A stretch of 64,000 nucleotides of DNA from the NCBI RefSeq assembly GCF_040054535.1, contig NC_090780.1, positions 1,146,501-1,210,500 on the forward strand. The letters are read 5' to 3'. Origin of the DNA: Antennarius striatus. Its lineage: Eukaryota; Chordata; Actinopteri; Lophiiformes; Antennariidae. Within the stretch, counting starts at the first letter, position 1, and every line of letters begins with the position of its first letter. Shown piece by piece: positions 13,978-38,170 of this stretch. The translations under genes were made by a program, and so were the position numbers. The notes under the pieces were generated by a model. It made no database searches. It saw only the letters and a program-made list of their open reading frames with translations, and was not told the origin of the DNA.

Positions 13978-13983
13978 TTTATT
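13978..13983 (-). terminator. Candidate polyadenylation signal of agtrap
   Basis: AATAAA on the - strand about 180 bases past the agtrap stop codon. It is the nearest canonical hexamer that I see. Confidence 0.45.
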
Positions 13984-14159
13984 TAGTAGTAATGAGACAG
14001 CTCAGCAGAAGTTGCCGAATGTTTGAAGGAGTTAGAATAAAAGTATTGATCTGCAGCTAGCGCTGCGACCTGCGGTAGGCTAGCACGTAGCAACGTGCGC
14101 TAAGCTCCAAACTGCCGCAAAAAGACCGAAGGGGGAAGCCCGCTCAGTCCACCCCGGCC

Positions 14160-20986
<6,827 letters not shown>

Positions 20987-21235
20987 GACGATCAGGTCAC
21001 TGCAGGTCTTCAGCTTGTGGAAGGAGCGACATGAAAGAATCCAGCAGGTCTCCTCTTCCTCAAACTTCTCTCCAGAACTCCTCCTCCTCCCCTCAGCTCG
21101 GCCTCTAAACAGAAACCATGTGACGGCCCCCTGACCGCCGACCATGTGACTCCCTCCTCACTGTTCCCTCTTCCTGCTGCTGCTCACTACAGAGGGAAGA
21201 AACCACGAGTAACCACACTAACCTAATCCTCATGA

Positions 21236-22930
<1,695 letters not shown>

Positions 22931-24480
22931 CTCCTGGCCTAAGGTTCCAGGTGGGGACCTCCTGTCCTGAATCTGTTACCACTCATTAGCAGAACATCAC
23001 CTGGTGGGTCTGGGGCGTTTATTGGTCCAAAAAGTCTGACTGCTTCTGGCTTCAGGTGTTTCCAGAAAAGGTTTAACTGCATAAGTGTGACAGGAAGCCC
23101 CTGCTATACTGTTTCCTGTCTGTGGAACTAGACCCAGACGAAACTAGACCTGGTCCATTAGAAATCAGTTTCAATGACTACTTTTTGAGATACATATGAG
23201 TTGTTGTTGATATCATTTAAATGGATGAACCCAAACACCTCTTAGTCTGTGGTGGAATGAGTTCTGACACCTGAACATCAGTTCAAGTCAGTTAGGTCTA
23301 CCTACCACTGTGAGGTAATGACTGAGCATCAGTGTGGTGTGTGTTAAATTATCCACTCTCATTGACACGTTTATCTTTTTCTAACTCCTCCCATCAGATG
23401 ATTTATTCTCAGCCTCTGGAGCTGCAGGGACGGCTGAACGTGATTTACTTGTTTAGAAGTGGATGTAGATGGTTTTCTCTGTTGAACTTTAGAACGTCCT
23501 GATCTTGAAAAGTTGGGTTCAGATAGTAACTCTCTGGTGGAATCGTTTTAGAAAGTTCCTCTGTGTGTCTGGGTGTGTGTGTCTGTAATCGATCACTTCC
23601 CTATCTGCTGACCAGGACTCGGTACTCAGGACTCGCTGTCGGGGGAAGGATTAAAGTACATCTCAGCACATTTTATTCCCCAGTCATAAATCACATGGCA
23701 CAATCACAGCCCCACCGAGCTGGCAGCTAGAGAAGAAAAATGAGTCCTACTTCCTCCATCTGATCAAATATGGATAAAGGCTTTTAATGGCCTGCTGTGA
23801 TCGAAGCCCCGTTAGCGCTGCTGGTCGCACAAACGTGTCAGAAGCAACGAATGATTTAGAATATTTCATCACGTGGAGGTGAACCGCACCTTATTAGAGT
23901 CATAGATCCTGATGTCCTGCTTCATGGATCAAGGGAACAAAAGCAACTTCCTGAATCCACTGATTGACCCCCAGGCTGTACTTTGGTACAACTCTGAAGG
24001 ATGTTTTACTTTTGCTTCCAGTCTATATATTGTGTTTTTTATTACACACTTATGTCAAACTCATGATACATCCGATTTAATTTATTAAGGAATAAATCGT
24101 AATTTTTCTAACGGAACTTTTCAGGTCTTCACAGTTCAAGAAATTATATAACCTTCCAAAATAAGAGTCAACATTTTATTAATTAAAAAACAACAACAAC
24201 AGACCAATGTCTAGTTTAGGTTCTTGTCTCATAACCAAATGAGTTGTGTGTCTGGAAGGAAACATGCTGACTTCCTTTAAACGTTTATCAGCTTGAAAGA
24301 TGCAGAATTCTCTTCTTAATAATGGCATTAAAAGTAAATAATGTGATAAATAACAATATTTAATTTTCTACAGAACAAATCATTTTACTCAAAGTTTTTT
24401 TTAAAACTATATTTTAACTTCAGAAGGATTGAAATGCAGGATTAGAGTTTGTAATGGAGATTAAAATATATATTACACTG
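22931..24480. other. Intergenic stretch between the two LINEs
   Basis: No gene, RNA or named repeat recognised. Moderately AT-rich unique-looking sequence. Confidence 0.5.
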
Positions 24481-28120
<3,640 letters not shown>

Positions 28121-28124
28121 AATA

Positions 28125-28132
<8 letters not shown>

Positions 28133-28200
<68 letters not shown>
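28133..28200. repeat. (TA)n microsatellite at 3' side of Rex6-type LINE
   Basis: About 33 TA units directly after the LINE 3' end. It matches the TA tract at the 5' side and is a likely split target. Confidence 0.95.
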
Positions 28201-28202
<2 letters not shown>

Positions 28203-29104
28203 CCATGTATATATTAAAATATATATTATTACTTCACTGCTGTTAGGTTAAGTGTTCATGGACCCGAGTCAAGCTGAACCATCACACAAACATACTTTCA
28301 ATATAAGAAAGGAGACAATTTCCTAGTATCGTTTTAATCATGGAGATAAAAATAGACAGAAGAACACAATACAGACACATGAGTTATCATTTAAGTTAAA
28401 CACACATAGAAACATGTCAAAGAAATGTCCCGCAAGCATCAAAGTTGATCATTCTACCATTAAATACGTTTGAAAAGAAGTGAATCCAACAGGAAGTCAT
28501 CATCAGTTTGAACACATTGATATTTACAGGACAGGACAGGCTGGGCTCACACAGTATTTACGAACGGAATGCGGATGAAGTCACACACAAACTATCGTGA
28601 TGTTGATGCTGCAGCAGCAAACGCCTCTCATTTGGATTCAGAGCACATCTGTAAACATTATTGGACTCAGATCAGCAGAAACGAAGACGATCAGAAGCAG
28701 CAGCAACGAGGAAAAGCTTCTTTATTTCTGAAACTCACTAAATCTGCTTTAGTGTCAAATTAAACCAACAGATAACTTAATGTGAGGAGATATACAATTA
28801 AATGTGAACACATTTCACCTGTGGAAGTGTTACCAGTGGACTAATTCTTTGAGCCAATTCAATGCAAATAGGGTCTCTTTGGAAAGGTCAACTGAAGGTC
28901 GATTAAAACTCATGTATTGGTTTAAACTAAACTAAAGATGATTACTCAGATGAGAAGCTTGGAGTTTTCCAACATGCCAACATTCAAACAGGATATCCAG
29001 TTGTCTGTGGGATCACCTAGAAGAAGCATCATGTGATCAGTCACCAGTGTCATGTGACGCCTCAGCTGATCTTCTCTGACTCTGGTTCTCCTCAGTCCTC
29101 CTGG
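28201..29104. other. draxin 3' UTR and downstream sequence
   Basis: No coding gene. The part from about 28720 to 29104 is probably the draxin 3' UTR, ended by AATAAA on the - strand at 28721-28726. Nothing else recognised between 28201 and 28720. Confidence 0.5.
28721..28726 (-). terminator. Candidate polyadenylation signal of draxin
   Basis: AATAAA on the - strand, about 380 bases past the draxin stop codon. Confidence 0.5.
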
Positions 29105-31250
29105 TCAGATGGTGATGAAGCCTCCCTGGTCAGCGCTGACCGACTCTGGTACCACACAGCGCCCCCGCCTCCGCGTCACGCGACGCTTCCGGTGGAAATT
29201 AGCAAAACATCGAAACCCTGAAAGATCGTAAAGGGACAGTTATCTGAACACTTTCTTCAGTAAACTACATTCTGGTGAAATCATGGACATCAACCACCAC
29301 CAAGGACTTTGTGCCTGTGCTCCTAGGTGGTGCTCCATCCACATCCCATTGTTTCATCTCTTTTCATTGTTTGACCTGCTTCTCCCACACCTGTAACGAC
29401 GCTTCAGACAGGTAAACCTCTTTGTAGTATGTGAAACCTTGTCATTCACCTTGACTGTGGGCGGGCTCTGAGTGCTCAGCGTCATGACTTCTGATTTGTT
29501 TTGGCTGACCGTCTGGCCAATCCGAGGTAAGATACAGTTACTGATACAACAAAGCAGTCAGAGACTGCTACATCCTGCGACTTACCCTGACCCACTTTCA
29601 GGGTAGGTCAGGGTACCCTGACCCACTTTCAGGGTAGGTCAGGGTACCCTGACCCACTTTCAGGGTAGGTCAGGGTACCCTGACCCACTTTCAGGGTACA
29701 TCAGAGTACACTGATCCACTTTCAGGGTAGGTCAGGGTACCCTGACCCACTTTCAGGGTACATCAGAGTACACTGATCCACTTTCAGGGTAGGTCAGGGT
29801 ACCCTGGAAGTAGTACCTGGCAAGGGCATAACTTAGACCTTTCAGGGTAGGTCAAAGCAATGCACTAGCTATGACCATAGATCAAAGCTAGTGCATAAGT
29901 AGATCAAAGCACTAGCCTTTTCCTAAGTGGTACTCCGAAGCACCAGCCTTGATCTATGGTCTTACTCACACTCACCTTCTCCCTCGTCTTTCTATCTTAT
30001 CCGGTTCCCATGTGTAAAAAAGTTTAAATTTGACCTTGACGTAGTTTTCTCAAGGTCAAGGTCATCATCTCATCTTCATTTGCTGCCTGAGTAACGTGCT
30101 TTTGTTTCATCTTTCTACCTGAACGGTTGTGAAGACATTTGGTGGACGAACAAACGAACACTGATAATTACAACACATCACCGCTTCACGGGATGTAAAA
30201 ACCCAGCGTGGAGGACATTACCACTCTGGAGCGACACGAGAATCTAGAGCTCATAGCCACAGCATGTCATTACATTAACACACAGCTCCACACTGAAGTC
30301 GTCACATCTAAAAGCATTAGATCTATGATCATTTGACCCAACTATCTCAACTGAATGGAAATGACAACCGGCACCTAGAATCTGGAATCACATTTGTATC
30401 ATCGTTTGGTAGCTCTTTAAGAAAAACAGGATTTCACAAATTTCTTTATGATATAGAATAATATACAGTACCAGTTTCCTATTTTCGCTGGCAACCAATG
30501 TAACACGTCTGAGGAGGCCGATAGCGTTTGAGTCACTAAGAAGGTGTGGATGTTAAACACGTTTCTGGGACATGGCTACTAATTCAGGACACGTTACATG
30601 AGGAGGTTGATGCTACTCTCATGTCTGCCTGGTTAACGTGAAGCCTGACCTGGTTAGCTTGGTTTAGCATCCACGCTGGAAACAAGGTTGTTTTATTAAA
30701 GTTTAACCCCACAATGCATTGCAGCTTGATGTGGTCGACTCCCTCACCTTCTTCACACATGCAGTCATCGTAGCATTTGTTGTTGAGGCCTCGGTTGTGA
30801 GGTTTGCACTCATGTTGTCTCAGGTCACAGCAAGAACCTTCAACACACACATTATGGACATAATTAAACCAGTCCTCACATGAAACTGACAAATACAAAC
30901 GCAGCGCTAGGAGTGTTGTCCTAAAGGAAGTTCATTACATATACGGACTGAAATCTCCTGACTCAGACTCAGATTAGACAAAAACTTTACTGATTGTATT
31001 GTCCTCCAAAAAATGAAAAAGCAAAGAACATTAAGAAGGATTGAGCCAAACAAAGTGGTGGTTGTTGTCCACCCATTGATCTGTGATTAGTTCAATCATA
31101 ACCAGGAGCCTAGAGCTCGGTCCTAGTGCTCTGTAGTGTCTACGCTGCTACATAATCAATGAGCATGACCATAGGATGACAAGGAGTCATGCTTTATGCA
31201 CCAGAATGGTGTTGGTACAATTGTCTCCCATGTGTGTCGTTAGCCTGCCC

Positions 31251-31323
<73 letters not shown>

Positions 31324-34300
31324 GCCCTCCCACAGCTGGACGTCCACGTACCTGGGAGACAGTCCAGGTGGTGATCACACGGCTCGATGGCGTCCGTCAT
31401 GTTTCCACTGCTCAGGTTCTTACTCCGCCTCTTACCTGCAGCAGCAGAAACAGACTGTCTGATCCCGATGGACTGACCTGATATAAAGACACGCTCTTAC
31501 GCTCCAGTCCGTTATGATCTGTTGAACCCAGTCATGTGGTGTGGTGTGACTTCTAGAGACAGTGTGTCTGTGGGAAATGACAGGGTATTCACTACAGGTG
31601 ATTCAGATAGGAGGGGGCAGGTCACTGACCCTAAAGGGCCAGTAGATGGTCAAGACTGACCACCCTTCAGGAAACCAGGAGGTGAAACTTGTGAGTGCTG
31701 TAAAACGTTAATCTGTTGTTGGGATGGGCCTGAAGGGGTATAAAAGACCAAATGACTGTACCGTAGTCAAAGACACAGACACACTGTCAATACCGGTGTG
31801 TATTAAAGAGATCTGGTTCGTCGCACTGAGTTGGTAATAGTTCAGAGAATTAGCAACTCAACATCAAAAAAGGAAGAAGTTTCATGACAACAGTCAAGAT
31901 TATGGTCAACAAAGATTGGAATCCATTGGGCAAATGATTGCCGATGAGTAATTTCATTTGAGTACTTTGACAATGAAACACAACTGTGAACCTTTCTTCT
32001 GGGAAGACGGCCAGGTGTCCGCGGGTTTCATGTCCTCGTAGTCCGTCCAGTCAAAGAGAGCCATGTCCAGAGTTGGCAGCACGTCTCCTTCTTCTTTTCC
32101 TTTTCCAGGCTTCTGAAAAATGGACACGTGAACATTTTGATCAGCTGTGACGACAGACAACACAATCAGGGTGATCACACGGTGGACATGCTGCGACAGG
32201 GAACACTAGCAGCTCCAAACATTCATGATGCCGTCTCAGAGACAACAGAGGACATTAAAACATCCCATAATAATAAAATCCTGTAGTACTGTAATGTAAC
32301 TTTAACATCTCTACCTCTGCTGAATGAATTTCCTCCTGGGGGGTCTAGAGGCTAAGCCCAGCTTTACTCCACTGAGGTGAATGACGCGCTGATGTCACTT
32401 CCTGTTCATCAACAGACACGCCCCTTTATGTTTGATGTCTGTTTGATTTCATGAAGTTTCTCAGTTAATCCACCAATAGTTAACATCAACTAGTAAAACA
32501 TTCAGAGTTCAGCGTTAGCCTCAGTTAATGCTTCCAGCAGAAACCTGACCAGCCAACATTGGTTCCTACATCATTTAGTTCCTACTGGAGGACAACATTG
32601 GTTCCTACATCATTTAGTTCCTACAGGAGGACAACATTGGTTCCTACATCATTTAGTTCCTACTGGAGGACAACATTGGTTCCTACATCATTTAGTTCCT
32701 ACAGGAGGACAACATTGGTTCCTACATCATTTAGTTCCTACAGGAGGACAACATTGGTTCCTACATCATTTAGTTCCTACAGGAGGACAACATTGGTTCC
32801 TACATCATTTAGTTCCTACAGGAGGACAACATTGGTTCCTACATCATTTAGTTCCTACAGGAAGACAACATTGGTTCCTACATCATTTAGTTCCTACAGG
32901 AGGACAACATTGGTTCCTACATCATTTAGTTCCTACAGGAGGACAACATTGGTTCCTACATCATTTAGTTCCTACAGGAGGACAACATTGGTTCCTACAT
33001 CATTTAGTTCCTACAGGAGGACAACATTGGTTCCTACATCATTTAGTTCCTACAGGAGGACAACATTGGTTCCTACATCATCAGATGTGGAGAAAAGAAG
33101 GAGGAAACGCTGCAGATGACGCCAACAGGAAAGACCAAAAGACCACAGGAAGTCTGACATCACAGCAAACTGTTCACTGAGTCTGAGATTTGATGAGTCA
33201 TGTTAACATGACACGATTTGAGTCTATGGGTGTTAATGTTACGCTGCCCTGTGGGGGTTGTGGCAGAAAAAGGAACTACAGCTGTGAACATGGTGGCACA
33301 CAACTGTCCATATCTATGAATGTTTGTCAGTCAGATGTATCTTGAGGACTAGTTGCATATGCATGTGAATGTTGGTTGTTGGTAACTTAGATGTAATATA
33401 ATGTAAGTTTATTGAGTCTGCAATAAAAGCTTTAAATCGTCACCATCACCCTCACACGGGGGAAACCAACACTATGATTCAGTTAGAAGGACTTTTAATT
33501 ATAACCTGCTGGATAGTTGGTCCCATCCATCAAGTATGGATCTGTTTCTTCATAGAAACAGATCCATACTTGTTTCCTTTCACCCTCAGGAAAAGGTTCC
33601 TATATGGAAATATCTATTAGCTGAACTTCAGGGGCTCCAGTTGTGTGTGGCCCCTCATTAAAGCATCAACACCAGATCGAACATTAATTAAGAAGCCTGA
33701 ACATATGACCCGCTATGGGAGCAGGTCCAGCAGAGGCTTTTAACTTCTCAATATACCTGAATGAGCTGCAAAGACTGACAGGCAATCCCTCACAAGTCAG
33801 ACAAGTCAGACGCCTCCTGCCTCTAATGGACAGCTCCATGCTGACAGTCTGACGGACACATCACTGCAGGAAAGAGTCGGGAAAGACTGGGCGATCACTT
33901 TCTTTTCAATAAAGCAGACAGAATTTTGTTTTTCTAACAAGCAACTTCTTCTAAATAATGACTCAGATAATCAATAGTGGAACAGAGCCGTTACCGGGGC
34001 GTCGAAGCACCTCGCAAACACAGCCGGTTTGATTGTCTTCTATAGAGAAGTTAACGAACCAAAGAGGTTACGCACGTCTACGAAGCATTTGAGTGGATGA
34101 GAACAACGGTTTTATTGAAATACAAAGACTCCTAATGACACAATGCTCAGATGCTGCTTTGGAAAAGACAAGAACACCGAAGAAGAGCCGAATGTGTCCC
34201 GGGATGAGGACATGTTCTACTACAAGAAGGTAGCACCGTCAGAGTTAGCATCTCATCCTCAAGTCAACAAACCAACAACAAACCAACAGCCAAGCTAACA

Positions 34301-35176
34301 ACAAACCCAAAACAAACAACACGACACGAGTTTCATGACAGTTGTCTTCCGTGTCTTCGAACAGTTTGTCCCTAACATTCAGTCTGAACTCGTGTTTCTC
34401 GTCATTCTCCAACCTTCTTCTTGTTCTCCTCTCACAACCATGGAGGACTTCTAGCATTACAGAATCCTGCAGCTACAGCGCATCTATTACACCAAAGTGG
34501 CTGTATGAAATTACATATGTTCAATAGATTAGGAATAATTAGTTTTGTCTTCAAAGGGGATACTCTCACAGAAAATTAAAGTATTGTTCAGGGTGCTAAC
34601 ACTTCTAAAGGATCTAAAATAATCCACAATCTGAAGTAATCTGGGTTCACCGTCGGCTGAGCGAGGTCAGATGATTCATCCTTTGAATGCAGCAACAACC
34701 TTCTGGACTTCATTCATCTAACTCTTAAATAACGGTCCATCTGATCGGAGCTGCTCAACAACCCACTGCCAATCACGACCCGAGTGATCCTGAACGCGAG
34801 GCACGTACCCCACCAACGCCCCCCAAGCTGCTGGGTGTTTGTAACGGCAGCTGTGACCAACGCTAACGCTCCAGGCCCATCGTGTCTGCTGACATCAGGG
34901 GCCATCTGGTCTGAAAGGGACTCAGTAGTGATGGTTCCAAGACTGAAGCAGTTGATTAGTGAAAGCAGCCAGTGGAGCCGATGAAGCGCCGTGTGGGGGA
35001 ACGTGTCGGGTGGCGGCGGCGGCGGCGGCCCACAAACCCACAGTCAAAGAGACACAAAGGAGACTGGGCTGGCATACATTTGATCTCTAATGAAAGGATG
35101 TTGTTCCTGGACACACACTCCACTACACACACACACACGCACACGCACACGCACACGCACACGCACACGCACACAC

Positions 35177-35216
<40 letters not shown>

Positions 35217-36369
35217 CCTTGAATAAGCACTTGGAGTGCGGTTGGGGTTACCTGGGGTTTGGTGGAGGCCTGGGGCAGCGTTGGGGGATGCTCGTTCATC
35301 ACCGTGGTAACCATGGAGGAACCAGAGCCAAAGATGCCTACGTTGGGGGAGGAGGGTGTGCTGGGTGGGGTCATGCTGAGTGAGGCGGAGGAGGAGGAGG
35401 GAGGACTCTTCAGCGAGTCTCTCCCCTTGAAGCTCAGCTGTGTCTCAGGAAGAAAGGCTGTCCAGAAGGAGAGAACAAATCAAACCGAAGTCCTCCAGCT
35501 GTCTGAAGACGCTCACACAGCCCTCACCTCTGACACCATGGTGGGGGACGGCTGGTTCCAGACAATTAGAAGCTTCACAAAAGTAAAACACACTTGAAAT
35601 CTCTTCTACCTCATAATGGGAGCAAACAGGAGCTGAGTCTAAAGTGGAATAAGGAGCTCTCTAGTCCAGGGTTTTAGTTCAAATTCTAGATTCTAATGAA
35701 ATGTTTTTTGATCACTGGTAAAAAGAGCAGCACCCAAATCTGTTCAGTTTTTCCTCACCTGTGCAGGACAGGTGTGGGGCTGCTGTTATTGGTTCAGTCT
35801 GAGTGACGGGTTCACATCAGAGTGTCACTTATAATTTACATTTCTGATTTACTCTAATCTGTATACTTTATGTACGTACGCCTGAATGGAGGAATCCACT
35901 CACCTTTCGCGTGCCGCCCCTTGTCGTGTCGACCCCCGTGTCTCCTGTGCTCAACGGGGGGCCCGTGACCCTTCCCGTGTCGGTGCCCCCTTCCTTTGCG
36001 AGCCCCTAGAAGGTGGTTTTCCTGTGACGAGCTCCTCAGACCCATCCGGTCTCTGGTCCTGCTGGGACCCATCTCCACCCTGACCGGGCTCAAACCCCCC
36101 CGGCCCGTCCCGTCGCCTTCAGCCCAGGTCAGGGGGTGGGCAGGCCTGTGGGACAGCAGCCCGGCTCCAGGTTGGATGCTGCGGGGGCCCCCGTGTGTGC
36201 TGTGGTGGTGTTCGCGCAGACCTGGCCGAGGGTGCTGGGGAGGGTTACTGCCCCCTGAGGTCTGAGCCTTTCTCCTCTTGCCATGGGGGGGTCCAAGCTC
36301 CACACCGAAGGTCAGGGTCAGGGTCAGGGTGGCAAACAGGAAGACCAGGAGGCTCCGTGAGAGAGACAT
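29105..36369 (-). CDS. draxin: Draxin, dorsal inhibitory axon guidance protein
   Basis: Six coding exons: 36369-35904, 35457-35252, 32112-31992, 31435-31352, 30837-30748, 29217-29105; 1080 bases, 359 aa. Residues 1-22 are a signal peptide ([20 protein letters not shown]). A His/Arg/Gly-rich middle follows, with [11 protein letters not shown] and [15 protein letters not shown], then [13 protein letters not shown] and [15 protein letters not shown]. The C terminus (284-343) holds ten cysteines, from [20 protein letters not shown] through NKCYDDCMC to GRCVVPE, with the basic [13 protein letters not shown]. Draxin is secreted, binds DCC and netrin, repels commissural axons and antagonises Wnt at LRP6 through this Dickkopf-like domain (family knowledge). 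A strong acceptor at 36373, three bases upstream of the ATG, implies an untranslated 5' exon. The last two coding exons were found from protein similarity and phase. Confidence 0.96.
29585..29815. repeat. 31-bp minisatellite in draxin last intron
   Basis: About seven units of the form CCCTGACCCACTTTCAGGG plus TAGGTCAGGGTA; each unit is itself partly palindromic (CCCTGACC and GGTCAGGG). Some units vary as ACATCAGAGTACACTGATCC. Confidence 0.93.
29915..30190 (+). repeat. Dispersed repeat, copy A, with tandem nuclear-receptor half-sites
   Basis: About 270 bp shared with 37905-38170: CTTGATCTATGGTC, TCACACT, TTTGACCTT, TCAAGGTCAAGGTCA (30050-30064), CGGTTGTGAAGAC, TTTGGTGGAC and TTACAACACATCACCGCTTC occur in the same order. 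Class unknown. Confidence 0.8.
31252..31321. repeat. (CA)n microsatellite
   Basis: About 35 CA units in the draxin intron between the exons at 31352 and 30837. Confidence 0.97.
32553..33080. repeat. 39-bp minisatellite in draxin intron 2
   Basis: About 13.5 nearly identical units starting TTGGTTCCTACATCATTTAG. The unit length is a multiple of three, so a [13 protein letters not shown] frame stays open for 186 codons. It lies in an intron on the opposite strand and has no other coding sign. Confidence 0.95.
33531..33572. repeat. Perfect 19-bp inverted repeat with 4-nt loop
   Basis: Arms 33531-33549 and 33554-33572 match perfectly; loop TCAT. Located in draxin intron 2. Confidence 0.95.
35128..35214. 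repeat. (CA)n/(CACACG)n microsatellite
   Basis: Interrupted CA tract with ACACGC units just downstream of the draxin exon-2 donor (35252, - strand). Confidence 0.95.
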
Positions 36370-36544
36370 TGTCTGGGGAGCAGAGCACCACGCTCTATCA
36401 GACGTCTATCAGATGTGATCTTTGCTTTAAGGGGTTAAACATATCAGAATTTTAAACATATGTCTCACACTTTGCCTTAAATTAAATATGTAAATGTTAT
36501 ATATGTAAATATGTCATATCTGACATGAGGTGACAACATTCTGC

Positions 36545-36700
36545 AGGTACAGTAATCCCTCGTTTATTCACTTCAAGATGCCCGAATACATTGCAAATTT
36601 TTCACAGGCAGTCAGGTGATACCGTACGTGCATTCTATTGGCTGACAGCATCCGGAAATGCGCTACATTCTGAGATTCACAGAATCCACCATGGGGTACA
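36545..36700. mobile_element. Dispersed pogo/Tigger-like repeat, copy 4
   Basis: Starts with CAGTAATCCCTCGTTTATTC. The part with TGCATTCTATTGGCTGACAG is the inverted match of the block at about 7120-7165. Confidence 0.6.
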
Positions 36701-36900
36701 CTCCAGACGTGTCCCCAGCGCATCACAGAAACACATGAAGGACAAACAACCTGTCTGACACCTGCAGACGATTAGATTTGGTGCCAGGAGGACACCAGAG
36801 AACCTGGAGAACACCCACACAGAGAACATAAAAACTCCCCACTGCAGGGAAACAATCCGGGAACCTTCTTGTTGCGAGACGACAGTGAGGACCAGAATCA
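36700..36900 (-). mobile_element. Degenerate SINE-like fragment, reverse orientation
   Basis: Reads on the - strand like the body of the tRNA SINE at 16561 (TTCTCTGTGTGGGTGTTCTC, CCAGGTTCTCTGG) with a damaged promoter part. Moderate similarity only. Confidence 0.4.
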
Positions 36901-37329
36901 GGACTCTAGCAGTCAGTCAGAACCTCCAACAGGAAGACCAGGACTGGGACTCTAGCAGTCAGTCAGAACTGAAGAAGACCTGGGGGGATCCCTGAATGAA
37001 CCCAACACCTCATGTTGCTGCAGCAACAACTTCTTTTTGGAACGAGACCAATGGTAGTCAGGAGAGCAAATGGAAAATCAATGCGAGAGAGAAGGAGAAA
37101 GTATTGAGCTGCTGAATATTTGGGGGCGGGGGGGCTGAATCAGCTGAAGTGAGACCTTCAGAAGCATCACGTATGAAGGGTTTAGCCTGGATTACCTTCT
37201 GTGTGTTTAAACGTGAGGCGCTGGAGCCCCTCCCTGGACCAGGTCCTGTTCATTAAAACACGTGACACCACGTTGAACTGTAGGACAGAAGTCCAGAGAG
37301 GACAGCAGAGACTGGATGTTACGTTCTTC

Positions 37330-37600
37330 AGTTCAATGTACGGGTTTACCGTCGTTCTCCATTATACGTCTGTTTTCAAAAGAATTAACTGATAATTAAG
37401 AATCAAGTTAACATCATTTCACTCCACTTCACAACTACCCGTCACAAATACTGGAATCATAAAGTCACTAGTGAACCGTTAAAAAGCACATAATATCATG
37501 TTACTGTACAACAAATCAGAATAAAACACATAATATCACATTATTAGCCCGTGGAATCCTTTCCTGTGAGGTGCACAGACCTGATGGTCCACGACTGAAG
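37330..37600. mobile_element. Dispersed pogo/Tigger-like repeat, copy 5
   Basis: Same blocks as copy 2: ACCGTCGTTCTCCATTATACG, CGTCACAAATACTGGAATCA and CTGTACAACAAATCAGAATA. Non-coding. Confidence 0.6.
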
Positions 37601-37904
37601 GAGTCTGTTTCCGCTTTAACGATCACAAAACCTCACTCCTATTAAACCACACATCACATGGGCCACATCAATACTTTGTGTTTGTATAAATGAAACTAGT
37701 TAAAATGAGTTGATTGGTGAAAATCGACTCACTTTAAGGGAGCCTGGAAGGGATTTTCATCCGGTAGCAGTAGACGGACCAGACTAGCTGTAGACTGCAT
37801 CTCATTTCCATCCCCTCGCCTCCCTGAATATAACGCGTTTTGTTTCGTCTTTCTATCTCATCCGGTTCCTGAAATGTGTGCAAAAATATCTCAGGATAGA
37901 AAAC

Positions 37905-38170
37905 ATCTCAGACCATTGATCAAAGCACTATCTTTGATCTATGGTCCTACTCACACTGGTCTTCTCCCTCCTCTTTCTGAGCATACAAAAGTTGAAATTT
38001 GACCTTCACCTAGTCTTCTCAAGGTCAAGGTCATCATCTCATCTCCCTCCCCTCTGCTGCCTGAGGGATGAGCTTCTAGTTTCTTCTTTCTATCTGAGCG
38101 GTTGTGAAGACGTTTGGTGGACAGACGGACGGACACACCAACACTGACATTACAACACATCACCGCTTCC
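37905..38170 (+). repeat. Dispersed repeat, copy B, with tandem nuclear-receptor half-sites
   Basis: Partner of the copy at 29915-30190, same orientation. TCAAGGTCAAGGTCA is conserved at 38019-38033 although the surrounding sequence has diverged. Confidence 0.8.

Larger units (their letters stand above)
9078..14159. other. Intergenic region between rnf207 and agtrap
   Basis: No coding gene recognised. It includes the rnf207 3' UTR (possible AATAAA near 10091), dispersed repeats, two unclassified purine-rich repeat blocks (about 10720-11040 and 12240-12770), a 21-bp repeat run (12405-12475), a long inverted repeat (11989-12147) and a short TA tract (13530-13556). Open frames here (for example about 9382-9945) have no recognisable domains. 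Confidence 0.7.

Noticed and set aside
29585-29815. Possible CRISPR-like array
   Set aside because: Contiguous 31-bp units without unique spacers in a vertebrate intron; it is a minisatellite. The same holds for 43240-43925 and 57240-58115.
32559-33119. 186-codon open frame with a 13-residue repeat ([13 protein letters not shown])
   Set aside because: It is a 39-bp minisatellite inside a draxin intron. The unit length keeps the frame open and there is no splice or domain evidence.
35886-36455. + strand frames over draxin exon 1
   Set aside because: Antisense shadows of the GC-rich draxin coding exon.
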